Positions 22,784 through 35,870 of a stretch of DNA of 64,000 bases are shown here, in pieces. The stretch is from Sepiola atlantica (lineage: Eukaryota > Mollusca > Cephalopoda > Sepiida > Sepiolidae). How positions within the stretch are numbered: position 1 is the first letter of the stretch; the number at the start of each line of letters is the position of its first letter. The notes below the pieces were generated by a model that saw nothing but the letters and a program-made list of their open reading frames with translations, ran no database searches and was not told where the DNA came from. The position numbers and the translations under genes were made by a program. Location of the stretch: contig OY744523.1 of NCBI GenBank assembly GCA_963556195.1, positions 77,766,445-77,830,444 on the forward strand, in the 5' to 3' direction.

Positions 22784-24726
22784 CCCTATTACAATGTCAG
22801 GTTTGACAGCTGCATTTTCCAGATAGGTAGCTGTGGGGATTTCATGGTCATAATGGATGGTGTATGTCTCATTCCCCACAGTTCTCTCAGGTAGATGTTC
22901 CCAGTGCCTGCTGCTACATCTGATATTCAGTTTCTTACAGATGGTCCAGTGGAGGTATCTGCACACTCCATTATGTCGTGTTGTATAGGAGCCATCTGCC
23001 AACATGATTTTGCAACTCGATATCAGGTGGCTCACACTCTTCACTTCAGTGTGGCAAAACCCGCACTTGTTGTCCTGACTGAGACCAGCCATCTTTTTAA
23101 ATCCATTTGTCATCAGGCCCTGGTCTTGTGCGGCCATTATAAGCCTCTCCTGGTCGTAGTGAAGGGCTCCTCTTCTTAGCCAGTCCAAGGACCCTTCCTT
23201 ATCAATATAGTCCTTGGATAGTTCATCGAGGATGTATGTGGCACGTTTCTGTCCTGACCACTCATCAATGCACCTGTTCTTAAAAGTCTGGGTGTATCTC
23301 TTGCGGCTCTTTTGGGCTATCTCTGTGGCAGGATTGTTTGGTGTTTCTGCCTCATCTATATGACAGTCTTGTCCAAAATGCTTGGCCAACTTTGTGATGG
23401 AATTTGTTTTGCTGGCTCTTGAATCTTGGGGTTCCCGTACCATTGCTAGGCTGGGGTTTAAGGAGCTTCTTAGGTACTGGCCAATGCTGACAATAGTGGC
23501 TCTGTGCTGGTGGTTTATCTCTGATAGACCCAATCCTCTCTCTCTTCTGGGCAAGTACAGTCTTGGCAGACACTGATTTCTATAGATGACCCTATGGAGG
23601 GTTAACATTTTTCGTGTCTTTACATCTAGCCTGTTGATGTTTTGTTGAGGCCAATCAATGATGCCAAAGCTGTACGTAATTACTGGCATTGCAATTTGGT
23701 TAATGGCAGTTATTTTATTTTTGTTCGTAAGCTGTGTTTTGCAGATCTTTCTGACACGGCGTACATACTCTCTGCCAATTTTCTCACTCATCCTGGCATG
23801 TTGGATGGTGTCATTTTCCTCAATGCCAAGGTATTTATAGGACTCCTGCTCTTCGAGATCTCGTATCTCATTTTCCTCATCTAGCTGTAGATTGTCTGTC
23901 TGAATCTTTTTCCCAGCCCTGAGGGAGCACTTGGCGCATTTATCCAAGCCAAATTTCATTCCAATGTCTTTGGAAAAGGTGTGTACAACCTGCAGGAGCT
24001 GCTGCAATTCAGTGTCAGAGCTTGCATACAGCTTAAGTTCATCCATGAAGAGAAGGTGGTTGATTTTCTTGGATGGATCTCTCTGGCGTCCCTGACCAAG
24101 GTTGTAGGCCTCTCGTCTGTTGTTGAGAAGCTTACTGAGTGGCTCTATTGCCATGCAGAAGAGCAACGAGGATAGGTTGTCACCTTGGAAGATTCCCCTT
24201 CTGATATTGATGTTAGGGATGGTAATCTTTCCATGGCTGTTGGTTTGCCACATTTTTATGTGGGCTGTCATTGTTTTTTTAATTATTGGGTTGATATTAT
24301 ACAGGTCAAGGCACCGTAGTAGCCATGAGTGGGGCACGCTGTCATAGGCCTTCTGATAATCAATCCATGCCATGCTCAGGTTTCTATGCTGCTTCCTACA
24401 ATCCTCTAAAATTGTTTTGTCAATCAATAATCGGTCCTTGGTACCAAAGCATCGTCTCCTACAGCCAGCTTGTTGATCTTCTAGGTAGTTCCCAGAGGAG
24501 AGATGGTCGTAGATGCTATCGGCTACCAGGCCAGTAAAGAGCTTGTAGGTGGTACTGAGACAGCATATGGATCTGTATTTATTTGGATATTGTGTCTCTT
24601 TTGTTTTGGATATGAGGCTTGTGTCTCCCTTAGTGAGCCATGGTGGTGTTGCCTCTTCACCCCTCAGTAGTCTGTTGAAGCATTTACTGTAGTGGCCATG
24701 GAGTGCAGTACACTGCTTTAACCAAA
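22721..24726 (-). pseudogene. RLE-LINE family 1 copy A: reverse transcriptase, zinc knuckle, endonuclease
   Basis: This is one open frame of over 660 codons, read from about 24,726. The apparent start at 24,427 is only a TTG within the frame. RT motifs are: KYRSICCLSTTYKLFTGLVA (about 24,580), AWIDYQKAYDSVPHSW (catalytic Asp codon near 24,361), RRGIFQGDNLSSLLFC, and motif C as LLFMDELKLYASS. The second Asp of motif C is Glu (codon 24,038-24,040); copy B keeps Asp there. A CX2CX8HX4C knuckle (CGFCHTEVKSVSHLISSC) and the endonuclease motif KPDIVIGNK follow. Knuckle plus PD-(D/E)XK at the C-terminus defines RLE-type LINEs (R2/R4/Dong/NeSL group). Probably inactive. Confidence 0.85.
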
Positions 24727-26560
24727 ATTGGAGACATTGTCAATGCCAGGTTTCTTGTGGTTAGCAAACAGAGCTAGTTTTTTTTTTAGTCGCTTCTGTT
24801 GTAATCACTGGCTCCGGCATTGTGGGCTTGGTCTCATTTATCCTCTGTATGTCTTCAATCCACTGGGCCTCTTGGTTGTATACTCCCTCACACTCAAACA
24901 GGGGTCGCCAGTAGTTCTCCAGGTCTTGTTCTTCAGGTGGTTTTTCTACAGTAATGGTATCCCTTATAAGAGTTCTATAGAACACTCTAGGGTTTGCTTC
25001 AAACTGTTTGTTCTGGGACTGGGCCTTCTTCTTATTTTCCTCGGTTTTTATTCTTTTAGCAAGTGCTGGTATCTTGCCTTCCAGCTCCCTGACAACGTTG
25101 TTTAGTTTCTCACTGCTGGTGGTGTGGTACTTTGCATGGAGTCTGCTGATGGTGTTTTTCAGTCTCCCTTCTGTTGTGGGAGCTGCGAGGAACTGTTTTA
25201 TTTGGCTCATTTCTTTCCGATGGAGGTTTAATTCTTTTTGCAGCTTGAGCTTCCATGCAGGTGTAGTTTTGGAAGCTCTGGGATTAAATCGCTTTTTAAC
25301 GTTCTTTTGAGGGAATGTTATCCTATCGATATAAAGTCCAGCTGCATATGTGATCTGGTTGAGTTCCGTGAGCGACACTGCATCTGGCACCAGTCTCTGC
25401 AGTGCAGTGTTGACTTTTGTGATGAGGACTTTGGTGGTTCTGTAGGGTTTTATTTTTGACAGTTGTGGTCGGTTCTCTAGTCCCATGAACTTGACCTCCT
25501 CAATGATGTTACTGAGGTCCTCCTCAACTGCCAATTGTTCCTCATCTGGCTCAAAGGGTGGAGATAGTGGTGGTGGAGGTGGGCTGAGTGCTGGGGATAA
25601 TGCAGGTGGAGTATTTAGTGCAGAGTTTTGTGGTGTGAGAGTTTCTGTAGGCTTTTGTTTGGCTTTGGGATTTTGTTTAGGGTGTGTTTTTGAATAGTTA
25701 TGTGGGTGTGCTGGTATTGGGAGGTGTGTTTGTGTTGGGACTGTTGTTGGGGATATTGTTAATCTATCTGTAGCTTGCAGATGTAGAGGGTCTATTCTAG
25801 GGGGCAGTTCTGGAGTGTCACCATTTGCCGATCTTACTTCCCTAGATATATTTGGGTTTTGTAGTTTTTTGTTGCTGGTGGGAACTGTTATAGGCTTATG
25901 AAGGGGGCTGATGTTATTTGTTATAAATGCTGCTACATCCAGTCTCATGGAATTAAGTTCTGTTTCACTGAAGTCCCATTTGAGACTGTTGTAGCGCTGC
26001 ATATTAAGTTTCTTAGAGGGGACATTGTGTTTTGCTGGGTGGTAGTGAAAGAAAATTTCTTTCCATGCTCTTGTTATTTCTTTCTGTTTTTCGTGTTTTG
26101 TTCTCGCATATGCCATGGACCATATTAGTGTCCATTTTTCCTCTTTGTTCCATTTGTTTTCCAGTCTCCACTGGGATTCCTCTGCTTGTTGTGGTAAATA
26201 GTCCTTTTCTGCGTCCTTCAGGGCATCAGTTTTTATGCTGGAGATCTCCTCAGGTGTTAAGTATTTACCCACTTGGGACACTAAGGAGCGCAGATTGGAA
26301 ACTGGGTGTTTTTTTTTCTTCAGGAAGGTCAGACGCTCTTATTCTCTCGGTTAGAATCTCGTTTGAGCTCCTACTCCATTTCTTGAACATCGAGTAATGG
26401 TAGCAGTGCAATAAAATTCTTTTTTGTGCAACTGACCACTTTTGGGATTTTAGGCCCCTTGTATTCCTTGTTTTAGTCGTTGCTTGTGGTGGAATCTGGG
26501 TGCCAGGATCTTTTTCATCAAGGCCTGGTGGCTGTCCCTGGTGGCTGTCCCTGTCTTGTC
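24727..26560 (-). pseudogene. RLE-LINE family 1 copy A: N-terminal domain
   Basis: A frame of 506 codons (26,281-24,761) precedes the RT. It contains a proline-rich stretch (TLTPQNSALNTPPALSPALS...PPFEPDEEQ, about residues 210-245), a basic region and the pre-RT segment VEKPPEEQDLENYWRPLFE, which is also present in copy B. The annotated start is a GTG; homologous sense codons continue upstream across an A9 run (26,311-26,319 region) to at least 26,560 (QKWSVAQKRILLHCYHYSMF). A second A9 run at about 24,780 and a one-base loss near 24,725 separate it from the RT frame, so three to four indels would account for all the breaks. No clear DNA-binding zinc finger was seen. Confidence 0.7.
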
Positions 26561-26784
26561 TGTATGCGTGTGTGTGTGCAGACTTCTACAGTTAGAGTAT
26601 TTCCTTGTATCATAGTTCTTTAGTGTAGCTAGACAAGCTGAGATCGAAACCTTATTGTTTTTACAACAGCCGGGTTTCTAACAGTTATACTATTAGCCCA
26701 AGCATACTACAGTAAGTGAGATCTATATAGATACATATATGAAGATTTCTTCAGCAGTATAGAGTGCTCTATTCTTTTACGAAA

Positions 26785-26825
<41 letters not shown>

Positions 26826-27214
26826 TAAACAAGATTGTGTTACATTCCAACGGTCAATATCTTATTTATCTCACGAAAAATTTTCAAAGCAGTCAATATT
26901 TGGTTCAATTGTTTTACGAATTCGTTTTGTTCATAAGGGAGACAAACTAACATTAGTATGTAATATTGGATCTGTCTTCCTTGAACTCTTCAGAAAGGAC
27001 AAAAAGTTCTCAGTTTGAAAAATTATACATTGTGGTGAGACATGAAAAACAAACGTCTAAAATCAAAAATAAACCCACCATAGATTTCCCATATGACTCG
27101 TATTAACAAGACATGCAGTCATCTTTAAACACGCAATGCAGAGCTAATACAAATACGCATAACTTTCGATCGCTAATCATTATCCTGGTATCACCCCCCT
27201 ACACACACAAGAAT
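26561..27214. other. Spacer with (TA)n
   Basis: A (TA)n tract occupies 26,788-26,823. An open frame on the plus strand (26,764-27,018) starts in this microsatellite and has no recognisable content. Confidence 0.5.
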
Positions 27215-27794
27215 ATATTTCCTTGTACAGGATACACTCCTAAACTAATTAACCAATTATTATGAATTTTGGAACACAGCTGCTATGCGTAAGGGTAGTT
27301 AATGTAAGCTATATTTAGTTTAATTCAGTTTTATACAAAGGGCAAAAACGGGATAGAAGGACCTTCGTGAAAATTCAGATACCTCCGATTTGTGTGAATT
27401 TTAAAAATAAGTATTGGACATCAATTAATAAATATTTTGCAAATTTCAGTTTCTTTGGAGTATTTTAAACGGTTTTTAGGGTGCCTAATGTGGGCACAAC
27501 CCCACATTTGAAAATTCAAATACATCTGATTTGTATTAAATTGGGACCATATTCATTAGACATCAATTAACCAAGATTCAATTTCTTATTAAGACCACTT
27601 AAGCTTAAGCCTTAAATTTGAGGCATGTTTAGAAGCAAAATCATATAATCGATATTGATAAAAAAGCGAAAAAAAAAGACATAAGGTTTATCATTATATA
27701 TTAATTTTAATCTTTTTAAGGGGGCATAAAAGTAATACAAAACTGTTTTGTTTAGGGAATTAATTTTACCCGTTTGGAACGGGTATCCTTCTCG
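27215..27794 (+). mobile_element. Non-autonomous Helitron family H1, copy 1
   Basis: It shares its length and sequence blocks with four other copies (31.7, 38.4, 39.7 and 51.5 kb). Its 3' end has the hairpin ACCCGTTTGGAACGGGT (7-bp stem) and ends CTCG before T. Other copies end CTAG or CTAA, matching the Helitron CTRR rule. The 5' end is eroded. No coding sequence. Confidence 0.55.
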
Positions 27795-28090
27795 TATGTA
27801 TATATATATATATATATATATATAGTATATAAAAATACACACTTGCATATATATTTTATTTTTATTTTTTTGTTTTTTGAACATTGTTGTTGATTCGTAT
27901 TTTTCCTGGGCACCTATGAAAATTTTGTTTTGATGATAATTCAGTGTTTTCAAAAAGTTTTATGGCTCATTGCAGGACTCGAAGTAAACACTGCCTTGAA
28001 ACATCTGTAAACAACTATAATACCTTTGTATATTCTCTTTATTAAGAACTTTATTTGAAAATTGATTTAGATCGTCATATATATATAAAT

Positions 28091-28151
<61 letters not shown>

Positions 28152-28254
28152 GCTGATGAATAATGAAAATATAAATTTGTACAAATACAATATTTATTAA
28201 AACACCAGAGGTTCAAAAGCAAAGAGTTTCATTATCCTTAACACATGGATTTTC

Positions 28255-28311
<57 letters not shown>

Positions 28312-28394
28312 AATTATAACTAAAAGGTAAACTTTTAGAGAGTTGGACCTATTGTGAAATAAGGAAAGCTCAATATACTGGATAGAGCAAAAAT
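27795..28394. repeat. (TA)n-rich spacer
   Basis: Long (TA)n tracts lie at 27,797-27,823, 28,092-28,147 and 28,261-28,308. The sequence between is unrecognised. Confidence 0.8.
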
Positions 28395-29056
28395 ATAGTA
28401 CGTCAATGAAAATTAATAAGACCTGCAAATGGAAGTAAATCGGTATTTTCAGTTGTTCAAAACAAGGAACAGTTTAGTTAATAAAAACATTTATTTTTCA
28501 TCTCTTTCTTTCCTTAAACCAGGCTTTTCAAAAATTAAAATCTTATCATCAGAGGAAAAATTATGATTGATAAGTTGACAGGATAGGACTGTCAAAGTTC
28601 CAAATTTGAAAAAGTTTTCTTTTAAAATTAAAAAATTAAAAAATTAAAAAAAATTTTTTTTTTTTAAAGTTCAAACGGGCAGGGGAACCACCAATAACGA
28701 AATCCAAAAAACGTGGGGCTCAGAAATATTGGTAAATCCAGAAGAATCTGTATAAAAATCCAACGACAGCGATTCCATTCAGGTCTGTTGTCCACGGAGA
28801 GAACATTTTTTAATTTTTTAATTTTAAAAGAAAACTTTTTTAAATTTGGAACTTTGACAGTCCTATCCTGTCAACTTATCAATCATAATTTTTCCTCTGA
28901 TGATAAGACTTTAATCTTTGAAAAGCCTGGTTTAAGGAAAGAAAGAGATGAAAAATAAATGTTTTTATTAACTAAACTGCTCCTTGTTTTGAACAACTGA
29001 AAATACCGATTTGCTTCCATTTGCAGGTCTTATTAATTTTCATTGACGTACTATAT
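28395..29056. repeat. Long inverted repeat, about 245-bp arms
   Basis: The left arm (28,395-28,645) and right arm (28,807-29,056) are reverse complements with only a few differences (for example AAACAAGGAACAG versus CTGCTCCTTGTTT). A spacer of about 160 bp separates them. The outer ends carry TAGTACGTCAATG and its complement beside TA-rich sequence, and the inner ends are A/T homopolymer blocks. No transposase. A foldback or MITE-type element is the simplest reading. Confidence 0.85.
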
Positions 29057-29582
29057 ATATAGTTATATATATATATAACATTGAAAATTGAGTTTAATAA
29101 AATGTATGCACCTTTAATTTACTTTTTTATATAAAGAAGCATTATCAGCACAGAGTGAATAAAGTATCAACATGATCATTTTTTGTTTATTGCCAGAATC
29201 TTCAAAACTATTAACGGTTCAAAATCCTTCCTAATTTGCAACGTTTGCATTAGAAAACATTAAACTCTACATCGAAATATACGACAGGAATTTCAATATA
29301 TTTGAAGTATTACTCAGCATAGCTTCCGGAAAAAGAAGTAATTATGTTTTTAGATTAACTTCTTGGCGGGTTTATCTAAATCACCAAAAAATGTCATTGT
29401 TCGATGCTAATGATGATTTAGAATTGATTAAAAAGCGAAAAAATATCAATTTCTCTTTGCAACGAAAATGTATAATCATTTTTTTTCTTTAAAAAGGGAA
29501 ATAAAGTACAAAAATAAATAAAAGACGTAACGCTTTGCTTCTAATTTGAAAAATGAGTATAACGAAAAACACGCTGCCTTCT

Positions 29583-29584
<2 letters not shown>
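29057..29584. other. Spacer, no gene seen
   Basis: AT-rich, with no recognisable feature. Confidence 0.5.
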
Positions 29585-29636
<52 letters not shown>

Positions 29637-30910
29637 GGTTTAACGTGTTTTACATGCTGGCATGTGTTGGACAGCTTTTAGAAATTGACTACCCAATTAA
29701 CCTATTTCCGGCCAGGTGTTTTATCCCTGTTTCTCTCAAATCCATCCTTATCACTTCCTCCCATGTTTTTCTTTGCATTTTCCTGCCAACCGATCCTGCT
29801 CTCTCAATTCTTCTACATCTACTAGCACAAGAAATTCTTTTAATGTGACCAAACTAACGAAGTCTTCTGTCCTGCACACATCTCTCTATACTGTTTAGTT
29901 TTAATCTTTCTCTGAGGTTATCAAATCTAAGCCTGTCTTTAAGACTCACATCGTATCATTCTCATATTATGTCTCTCCATATAACGTCCTCAACCCTCAC
30001 TGGCCAATGTTCACTTCCATACATCACTACACTGTGTACTCATGCTTCAGCGATTCTTCCTTTGGTCAATAATGGTAATGCTCTGCTGGTTAGTTTCATG
30101 AACTTACTCCTTCCACTTCCTCCTTTTGCAATCACACTAGTATCTGTCACTCTCTGTTCTCTAATGATATCACCAAGGTAATAAAACTTCTAAACAACCT
30201 TAATAGCTTCATCATCAAAATGTACTTTCTCCACATTTGAGTGCTCATCCGTCTCCATACTCTTACATTTTTTGCAGATAAATTGGTTATCATCTCTCAA
30301 TCTACTTGTAATTGCATGGTACTTCTTGTGTACACAATTCTTGCAAGCAAGTACAACAAAATATTGAATTGTACGCAGTCCCCTTTCCACAAACTGAGCA
30401 TCCAACATGATCATTATTTTGGTCTTGGAAACATTCAAACCTTTACTTTTCTCCAAGTCTTTAACTTAACAAGTAGAATTGTTTCACAGGCAAGTACTAA
30501 ATCATCAACATACAGCATCTCTTCTGGACAAGCCATACGGAAATCCCTGGACAATGCTTCTAAGATACAAAACGGACAGTACAAAAACCTGATGTACTTC
30601 TATTTTAACATTAAAGCTGTCACTAAATGTGCTGTTAATTCTAACATAACTTTGAGTATTTCTGTACATTGCTTGAACAACCTTCATTAATCACTCGTTT
30701 ACTCTTAATTCACACAAAGGCAACTAGACAACATCTCTAAGAACTCTCTTAAAAGCTTTCTTCAGATATACAAAAGCAAAATATAGGTTCTTCTTCTTAC
30801 CAAGATATTTCTCTTGCATTTGTCTCAGGATAAATGATACTTTGTTCAGCCATAAAACTGCATTTCATCTATGCTTATCTAACTTCGTGTTTTCTGCTCA
30901 ATTATTCTCT
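29585..30910 (-). pseudogene. (ATG)-tailed LINE copy 2 (longest)
   Basis: Minus strand, in order: FILRQMQEKYLGKK (about 30,830) and FAFVYLKKAFKRV, which is RT motif A with Tyr where the catalytic Asp normally stands; then LYVDDLVLAC (motif C, DD codons 30,501-30,506). A PHD-like Cys/His patch follows (CVHKKYHAITSRLRDDNQFI then CKKC, about 30,335-30,255). The C-terminal region and a (CAT)n tail (29,587-29,635) end it. Stops and frameshifts throughout. The zinc patch between RT and C-terminus also occurs in copy 1. 5'-truncated near 30,910. Confidence 0.7.
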
Positions 30911-31686
30911 CAATCTCTTTAATAAATATATTAAATAAATAAAAATATATATTTGGGTAATCCTACTGAAAAGTAATTTCACTTGTCAAAACGTCTAATT
31001 TGCATTTTAACAATTTTTTATGCTATTATCGGTTTTGTAGTCATATTTTTGTTGGGCCTTTTTAATGATTTTCTCTGATTTCTAAACCTTTTGACCAAAT
31101 GTTTCATTCAGCCATCAATTTATTCTTGGGTTCTTTTATAAAACTTCATTCTCAAAGAATTTAGTTTCCATCAACTCTGAAATTAATTGCACATTAATGT
31201 AATTAAATCGAATTAAATTTATAACTATTTCTGCAACCAATCTCACTAACAGATTTTATCAAACAGACAATATATATGTGAGTGAGTGTGTGCCTGTCTG
31301 GGTTATATCTTTTGATGTGTAGTATTTAATATTCCTTTTATGTAAGAATTGTATTGAGTATCAAAACAAAGCAATTAAATTGATTAATGACCCATCTATT
31401 CTTTACCATCCAATGGCCATAAAATTCCCATCTGAAGCTCACAGTGAAACAAGTGTATTGATCCCTTCAATCTCTTCAAATGAGCAAATGGTCTTCTCAT
31501 GACTCATTCACAGAATCTCAATAATAAATGGATGCCAATTCAAGAATTTTCAATCAAACTGGTTATATTCGTTCTTGTTGTTCATACATAACAGCAGGTA
31601 ACTGCTGTAACTATTATCACCGTTTTCTCACGACTTTGTTTTAAGTAAAAACTTATTTATTTCGAGAGATTTTATATATACCTCTA
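30911..31686. other. Spacer, no gene seen
   Basis: AT-rich, no recognisable element. Confidence 0.5.
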
Positions 31687-32275
31687 TCTCTATAAGTGAG
31701 GTATGTGTAGATGTTTATATATTTGTATGAACAGGATTCACTCATAAGCTAATTAACCGATCATTATGATTTTTGGAACAAAGCTGTTAGGCGTAATGGG
31801 TCGTAATGTAGATAATGTTTACTTTCATTTATTTTCATGCAAAGAGGATAAAGGCTGTAGATGCCCTTAGTAAAAATTCAGAGACCTCAAATATTTGTTA
31901 GAAATTTTAACAAGAGGTAGTAGACATCAATTAATAAATATTCCCAAGATTTCAGTTTTAGGGGACATAATATGGGCACAAGTCCCATTTGAAAATTCAT
32001 ATATTTCAGATTTGCATAAAATTACATTGCATAGTCATTACACACCAATTACGTAAGATTCTCTGAATTTCAATTTCTTCTTAAAGCCACGTAATTTGCA
32101 TTTTAGACTTTTTCTAGAATCAAAACCATGTAATGGATTCTGATAAAAATTATGATAAGGATACTAGACATAAGGTTCAGTAGCATTATATATCGATTTT
32201 AATCTTCGTAAGGAGACATAAAAGTGGTGCAAACTGTTCAGTTTGAGGAATTAATTTTACCTGGGACGTTTCTAG
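31687..32275 (+). mobile_element. Non-autonomous Helitron family H1, copy 2 (589 bp)
   Basis: It begins TCTCTATAAG after an A and ends TTTCTAG before a T, so both termini and the A/T target fit a Helitron. The body aligns with the copies at 27.2, 38.4 and 39.7 kb (GGATTCACTC, AATTAACCGATCATTATGA). Non-coding. Confidence 0.65.
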
Positions 32276-34529
32276 TTACTTATAAGTGATCAGTTTTTTA
32301 TGTCATCTGGTTGTAGTAGTGTTTTGAGTAAAATAATAATGAATGATGTGTGAAAATATAATCAAGTTGTTTATATGCACTTAAAGGTCGTCAGAAAGAC
32401 ATCTTGTCTCCACTCAATAAAATTAGAAGGAGGATGCTTATATCCTCTTGGTATCCAGTCGAAGAAAGAGACAAATGTTATACACATAGTTCTCCTAATT
32501 CTATTTCAATACAGTTGCTAAGCTGTTTTGGTCTTTATCCTTCACTTAGATGTCGTTGATAGAGAATAGAGACTGTCTACATTGTCTGCATTTAGATCGA
32601 ATTATTAAGCTATGGTTGTGTCACGTAATATTATATTCAGATTTTATTGATTAATTTCACATTGTTAAGTCAACTATTTTTTTTCTCATGAGTCACTACT
32701 TATTTTAATAAAAGCTAATCGAGATTAAGCGTTAATGGGATGGATGTATTGTCAGTTGAATGATGGATAATATTATGAAAGGATTGAAAATGATGAATGA
32801 GATGAACAAAATTTGATTATTTATGGGGATGGTCTATAATAAGCAAATAAATGTTAACAAAAAACGGAAATCTGTTGATATACATGAGAAGCAACGTTCA
32901 CTTTGTAAAGTTTATAAAAATTACAAACTTTCAAATGAGATTTACTAAAACAATTGAAGGACATAAAAACTAATTCATAAACGCAGACCATCTTGGATTT
33001 TTATCTGAGCTTAAATAGTTAATCACAAACAAAGAATACTCATTTGAATACAAGCAGGACCTGTGCACGAGCGTTGCCCAGAAAAATGAAAGAACCCAAG
33101 AACCTCCCACTTTAACTTTGGTACCCCATATAAGTATTTTACCCCATTTTTAAAAAACTATCTATTAGCATTAATTATATAAAGTATTAATTTTATAGAT
33201 AATAATGAAAATCTAAACGTTTGTATTATTTAATAACTAAGAAAGCAACATACTTACATAGAGAAGAGGATTCTTTTGTGTTTTAAAATTGGAGGAGGGA
33301 AGGAGTAATCGTAAATAATAGTGCCTATACACAAACACTAGAAGGGAGGTATTATTGTTAATAAAGTAAATTTTATAAGTATTATTTTTTAAAAGATCAG
33401 CGTTTAATTAGAAGAGAAAGTAAATATTTTGTATAAAAACTCGTTCACGATTTGAATAATAATTGAAAGATAAATTAAATTTAAATTAAAATAAAAAATA
33501 AACAGAAATTAAATGCATAAATAAAAATGAACATTGAAACGTTCGTATTATGTTATGATTAAGAACGAACATCCTCTAATCAACACCTGTTTCTATGGTA
33601 ACGGACTTACTTTCTCATGTGACTCAACGACTATGCTAATTTCTATGGTAACTGACTGGTAAGAACTGGTATTTGGTAGCTCGATGTGGTGCGAGAGAAA
33701 CGATCAATGACAACGTGAGTAACTGCTACTATGATGAATATGCATTCTTCACTTTTTCTTCAGTAGTAAACCAAGAACCGAAAGCCATATGCATAACAAT
33801 CAAAAGTGGAAAATAATACATAATGGTTAAGTACGAGTTCAAAGCAAAGAATTGTAGGGGACGCTTTTCATTATGTATGTTCTAAGAATGTTATGTGGAT
33901 GTTTGTGTATTATTTATAACTTCAGAACGTAACTTTAGAAAGTCTTTCTCATTGCGTGCATAATTACTGATAAACATACTGATTAATATTAAGAAAAAGT
34001 GAACCTAATTAAATTTCTACCATATTTCTTTTACAGTGTTTTCGGTCGAAGGATGAAGACTTATTACTGGGAAAGGAGGGGTGGGTAATCACTCTTACTC
34101 GCATGCTGAAATTACTAAGAAAAGAGAAACAACTGAACAGATAAAATATAAAAATCTGCGAATTCGAACAAACCTAAATCTTTTTGGCGGAAGCATGTAC
34201 CAATAATTGGACTAAAGCACATACGAAGCAGAATTCTATATACAGATTCTGTTCATGGAGTTAAACTGGTCCGTGAAATAGGGGGAAATCTCACTTTACT
34301 TCATAAGATTAACATTGTTACCAGTGTTTAAGATCAAATGGTTTTAGTGTTTACCTGGAAATCTAGTAGCTTAAAGAGTTTATCTAAATTTGATAAAGTT
34401 GATGTATGAAAAGTTTAGACCAGGCAGAGAGAATAAAAGATACTGAAAAAGAAATAGACGTCTAATGATCCAAAACAAAATACTGAATATGTGTTAACAC
34501 TTCTAAAATAAATGACTACAAGACGGCTG

Positions 34530-34535
<6 letters not shown>
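32276..34535. other. Spacer, no gene seen
   Basis: Over 2 kb of AT-rich sequence without a recognisable domain. CACGAGCGTTGCCCAG at 33,067 resembles the CGTTGCCCGGG blocks of the array at 57.4-58.4 kb, so a decayed copy of that repeat may be present. Confidence 0.45.

Positions 34536-34565
<30 letters not shown>
34536..34565. repeat. (TA)n microsatellite
   Basis: About 14 TA units. Confidence 0.95.
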
Positions 34566-34569
<4 letters not shown>

Positions 34570-34675
34570 AGGAAAGATGGTATTAAAATCACAAGAACCG
34601 TCTTTGTACAGGGTGATGCCGGTTTTCTGCTTTACAGTCAAATATAACAGTTTTATTATTCATTAAATTCACTTG

Positions 34676-35000
34676 TTAAACTGGTATTGTCCGGACCTTT
34701 GGGTCTGGATTTGCGCCGGTCTATTGGGGGTTGTCTGGTACTGTGCAGTTCTAGGAGGTGCACCCTCCCAGGCTTCGCCTCCCCTCTTTGGGGAGGAGTA
34801 AGTTTATTGCTTACTGTCTGAGGCGCCTTTACCGGGGAATGCCGACGGGGCTGCCCAGGCAATTTTTAAATGGCCAGAGTGCTCACCTCTGGAGAGCTGG
34901 CTTTTCAAACCCCACTTTCCCAGCCCGATCTTGGGTCACATCTTACTTGTGGGAGTAAGATAAAACTGGCCTTGTGCCTAACTCCTGGGGAGGAGTAAAT
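34676..35000 (-). repeat. Single GC-rich unit of the 47-kb tandem repeat, inverted
   Basis: The reverse complement shares CCCCGTCGGCATTCCCCGGT and CAGTAAGCAATAAACTTACT with the tandem units at 46.9-47.9 kb. It is much more GC-rich than its surroundings. No coding or tRNA-like structure. Confidence 0.75.
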
Positions 35001-35870
35001 TATTATTCATTATTATTTCATACAAATAAATTCCTTGAATTTCCTTTGTTTCAACAGTTTTTATATAACTATTCAAAAATTATTCTCTTCAAATATTCAT
35101 GTCAGTAGCCTAATGTAGAAACAAGGATTTCTCTTTAGAAACACAGATAACATATCATGAAAGATATCTTTGATCTGAAGAATCAAAGTTTGCAATTTCA
35201 TGCATGAAGAGTAATAGAAGAATACGTGATGATACGTACCAAGATTCAAAGTACAGCTTTTCTTTTGTACGGTAAACAGTAAGAAAATATCCGGAAAACC
35301 AAGATGCCAGCTGGTTTTAATGAAACAATTAATTTATCTGTTTTTTGGTTTATTTTCACTATAAATGTCTACATGCATTCATCATCTTCATCAATCGTAT
35401 ATAAATGAAAAATACATAAAATAGTTACTTAGGACTCAGATTAAAAACAGAAAACTATAATAAATTCACATTTGTTATTTTCTAGAAGTTTCTTTTTTAA
35501 TGGCATAATTTATTAAGAAAAGCATTTTTTAGTTTTTATTTTGCTCCACTTGATATTCTTTCACTATGAATAATATCTAATAATATTTTGCTTATAAAAA
35601 TCCATGATGAAGTTCAAAGGAGCACATTGTATAGTGAGCATGCGACCGACAGAATGCCCTTCATGAGACGTGGAGTGAGTCCATGCCCAGTCGAGGACAA
35701 GGATTCCCATGCAAGTTTTGATGGTAAAAATACAATCTTTAGTGTCACTAGACTACAGAACTACCGACTCTAAAGAACAAAGTGGAGGAGAAGGCAAACT
35801 GTGACAGAGAAAGCGAACGTCGGGTCGGAGAGGGAATCCTTGCCACATGAGATGATGACATTAAGACAGG
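35001..35870. other. Spacer, no gene seen
   Basis: AT-rich to 35,600, then mixed composition. The part from about 35,600 may be decayed LTR-retrotransposon sequence leading into the RT fragment. Confidence 0.4.

Noticed and set aside
25485..25697. Ser/Gly-rich open frame on plus
   Set aside because: Antisense shadow of the proline-rich tract in the family-1 LINE N-terminal domain.
30241..30690. 149-codon plus-strand frame
   Set aside because: Antisense to the (ATG)-tailed LINE copy 2, whose minus strand carries RT motifs.
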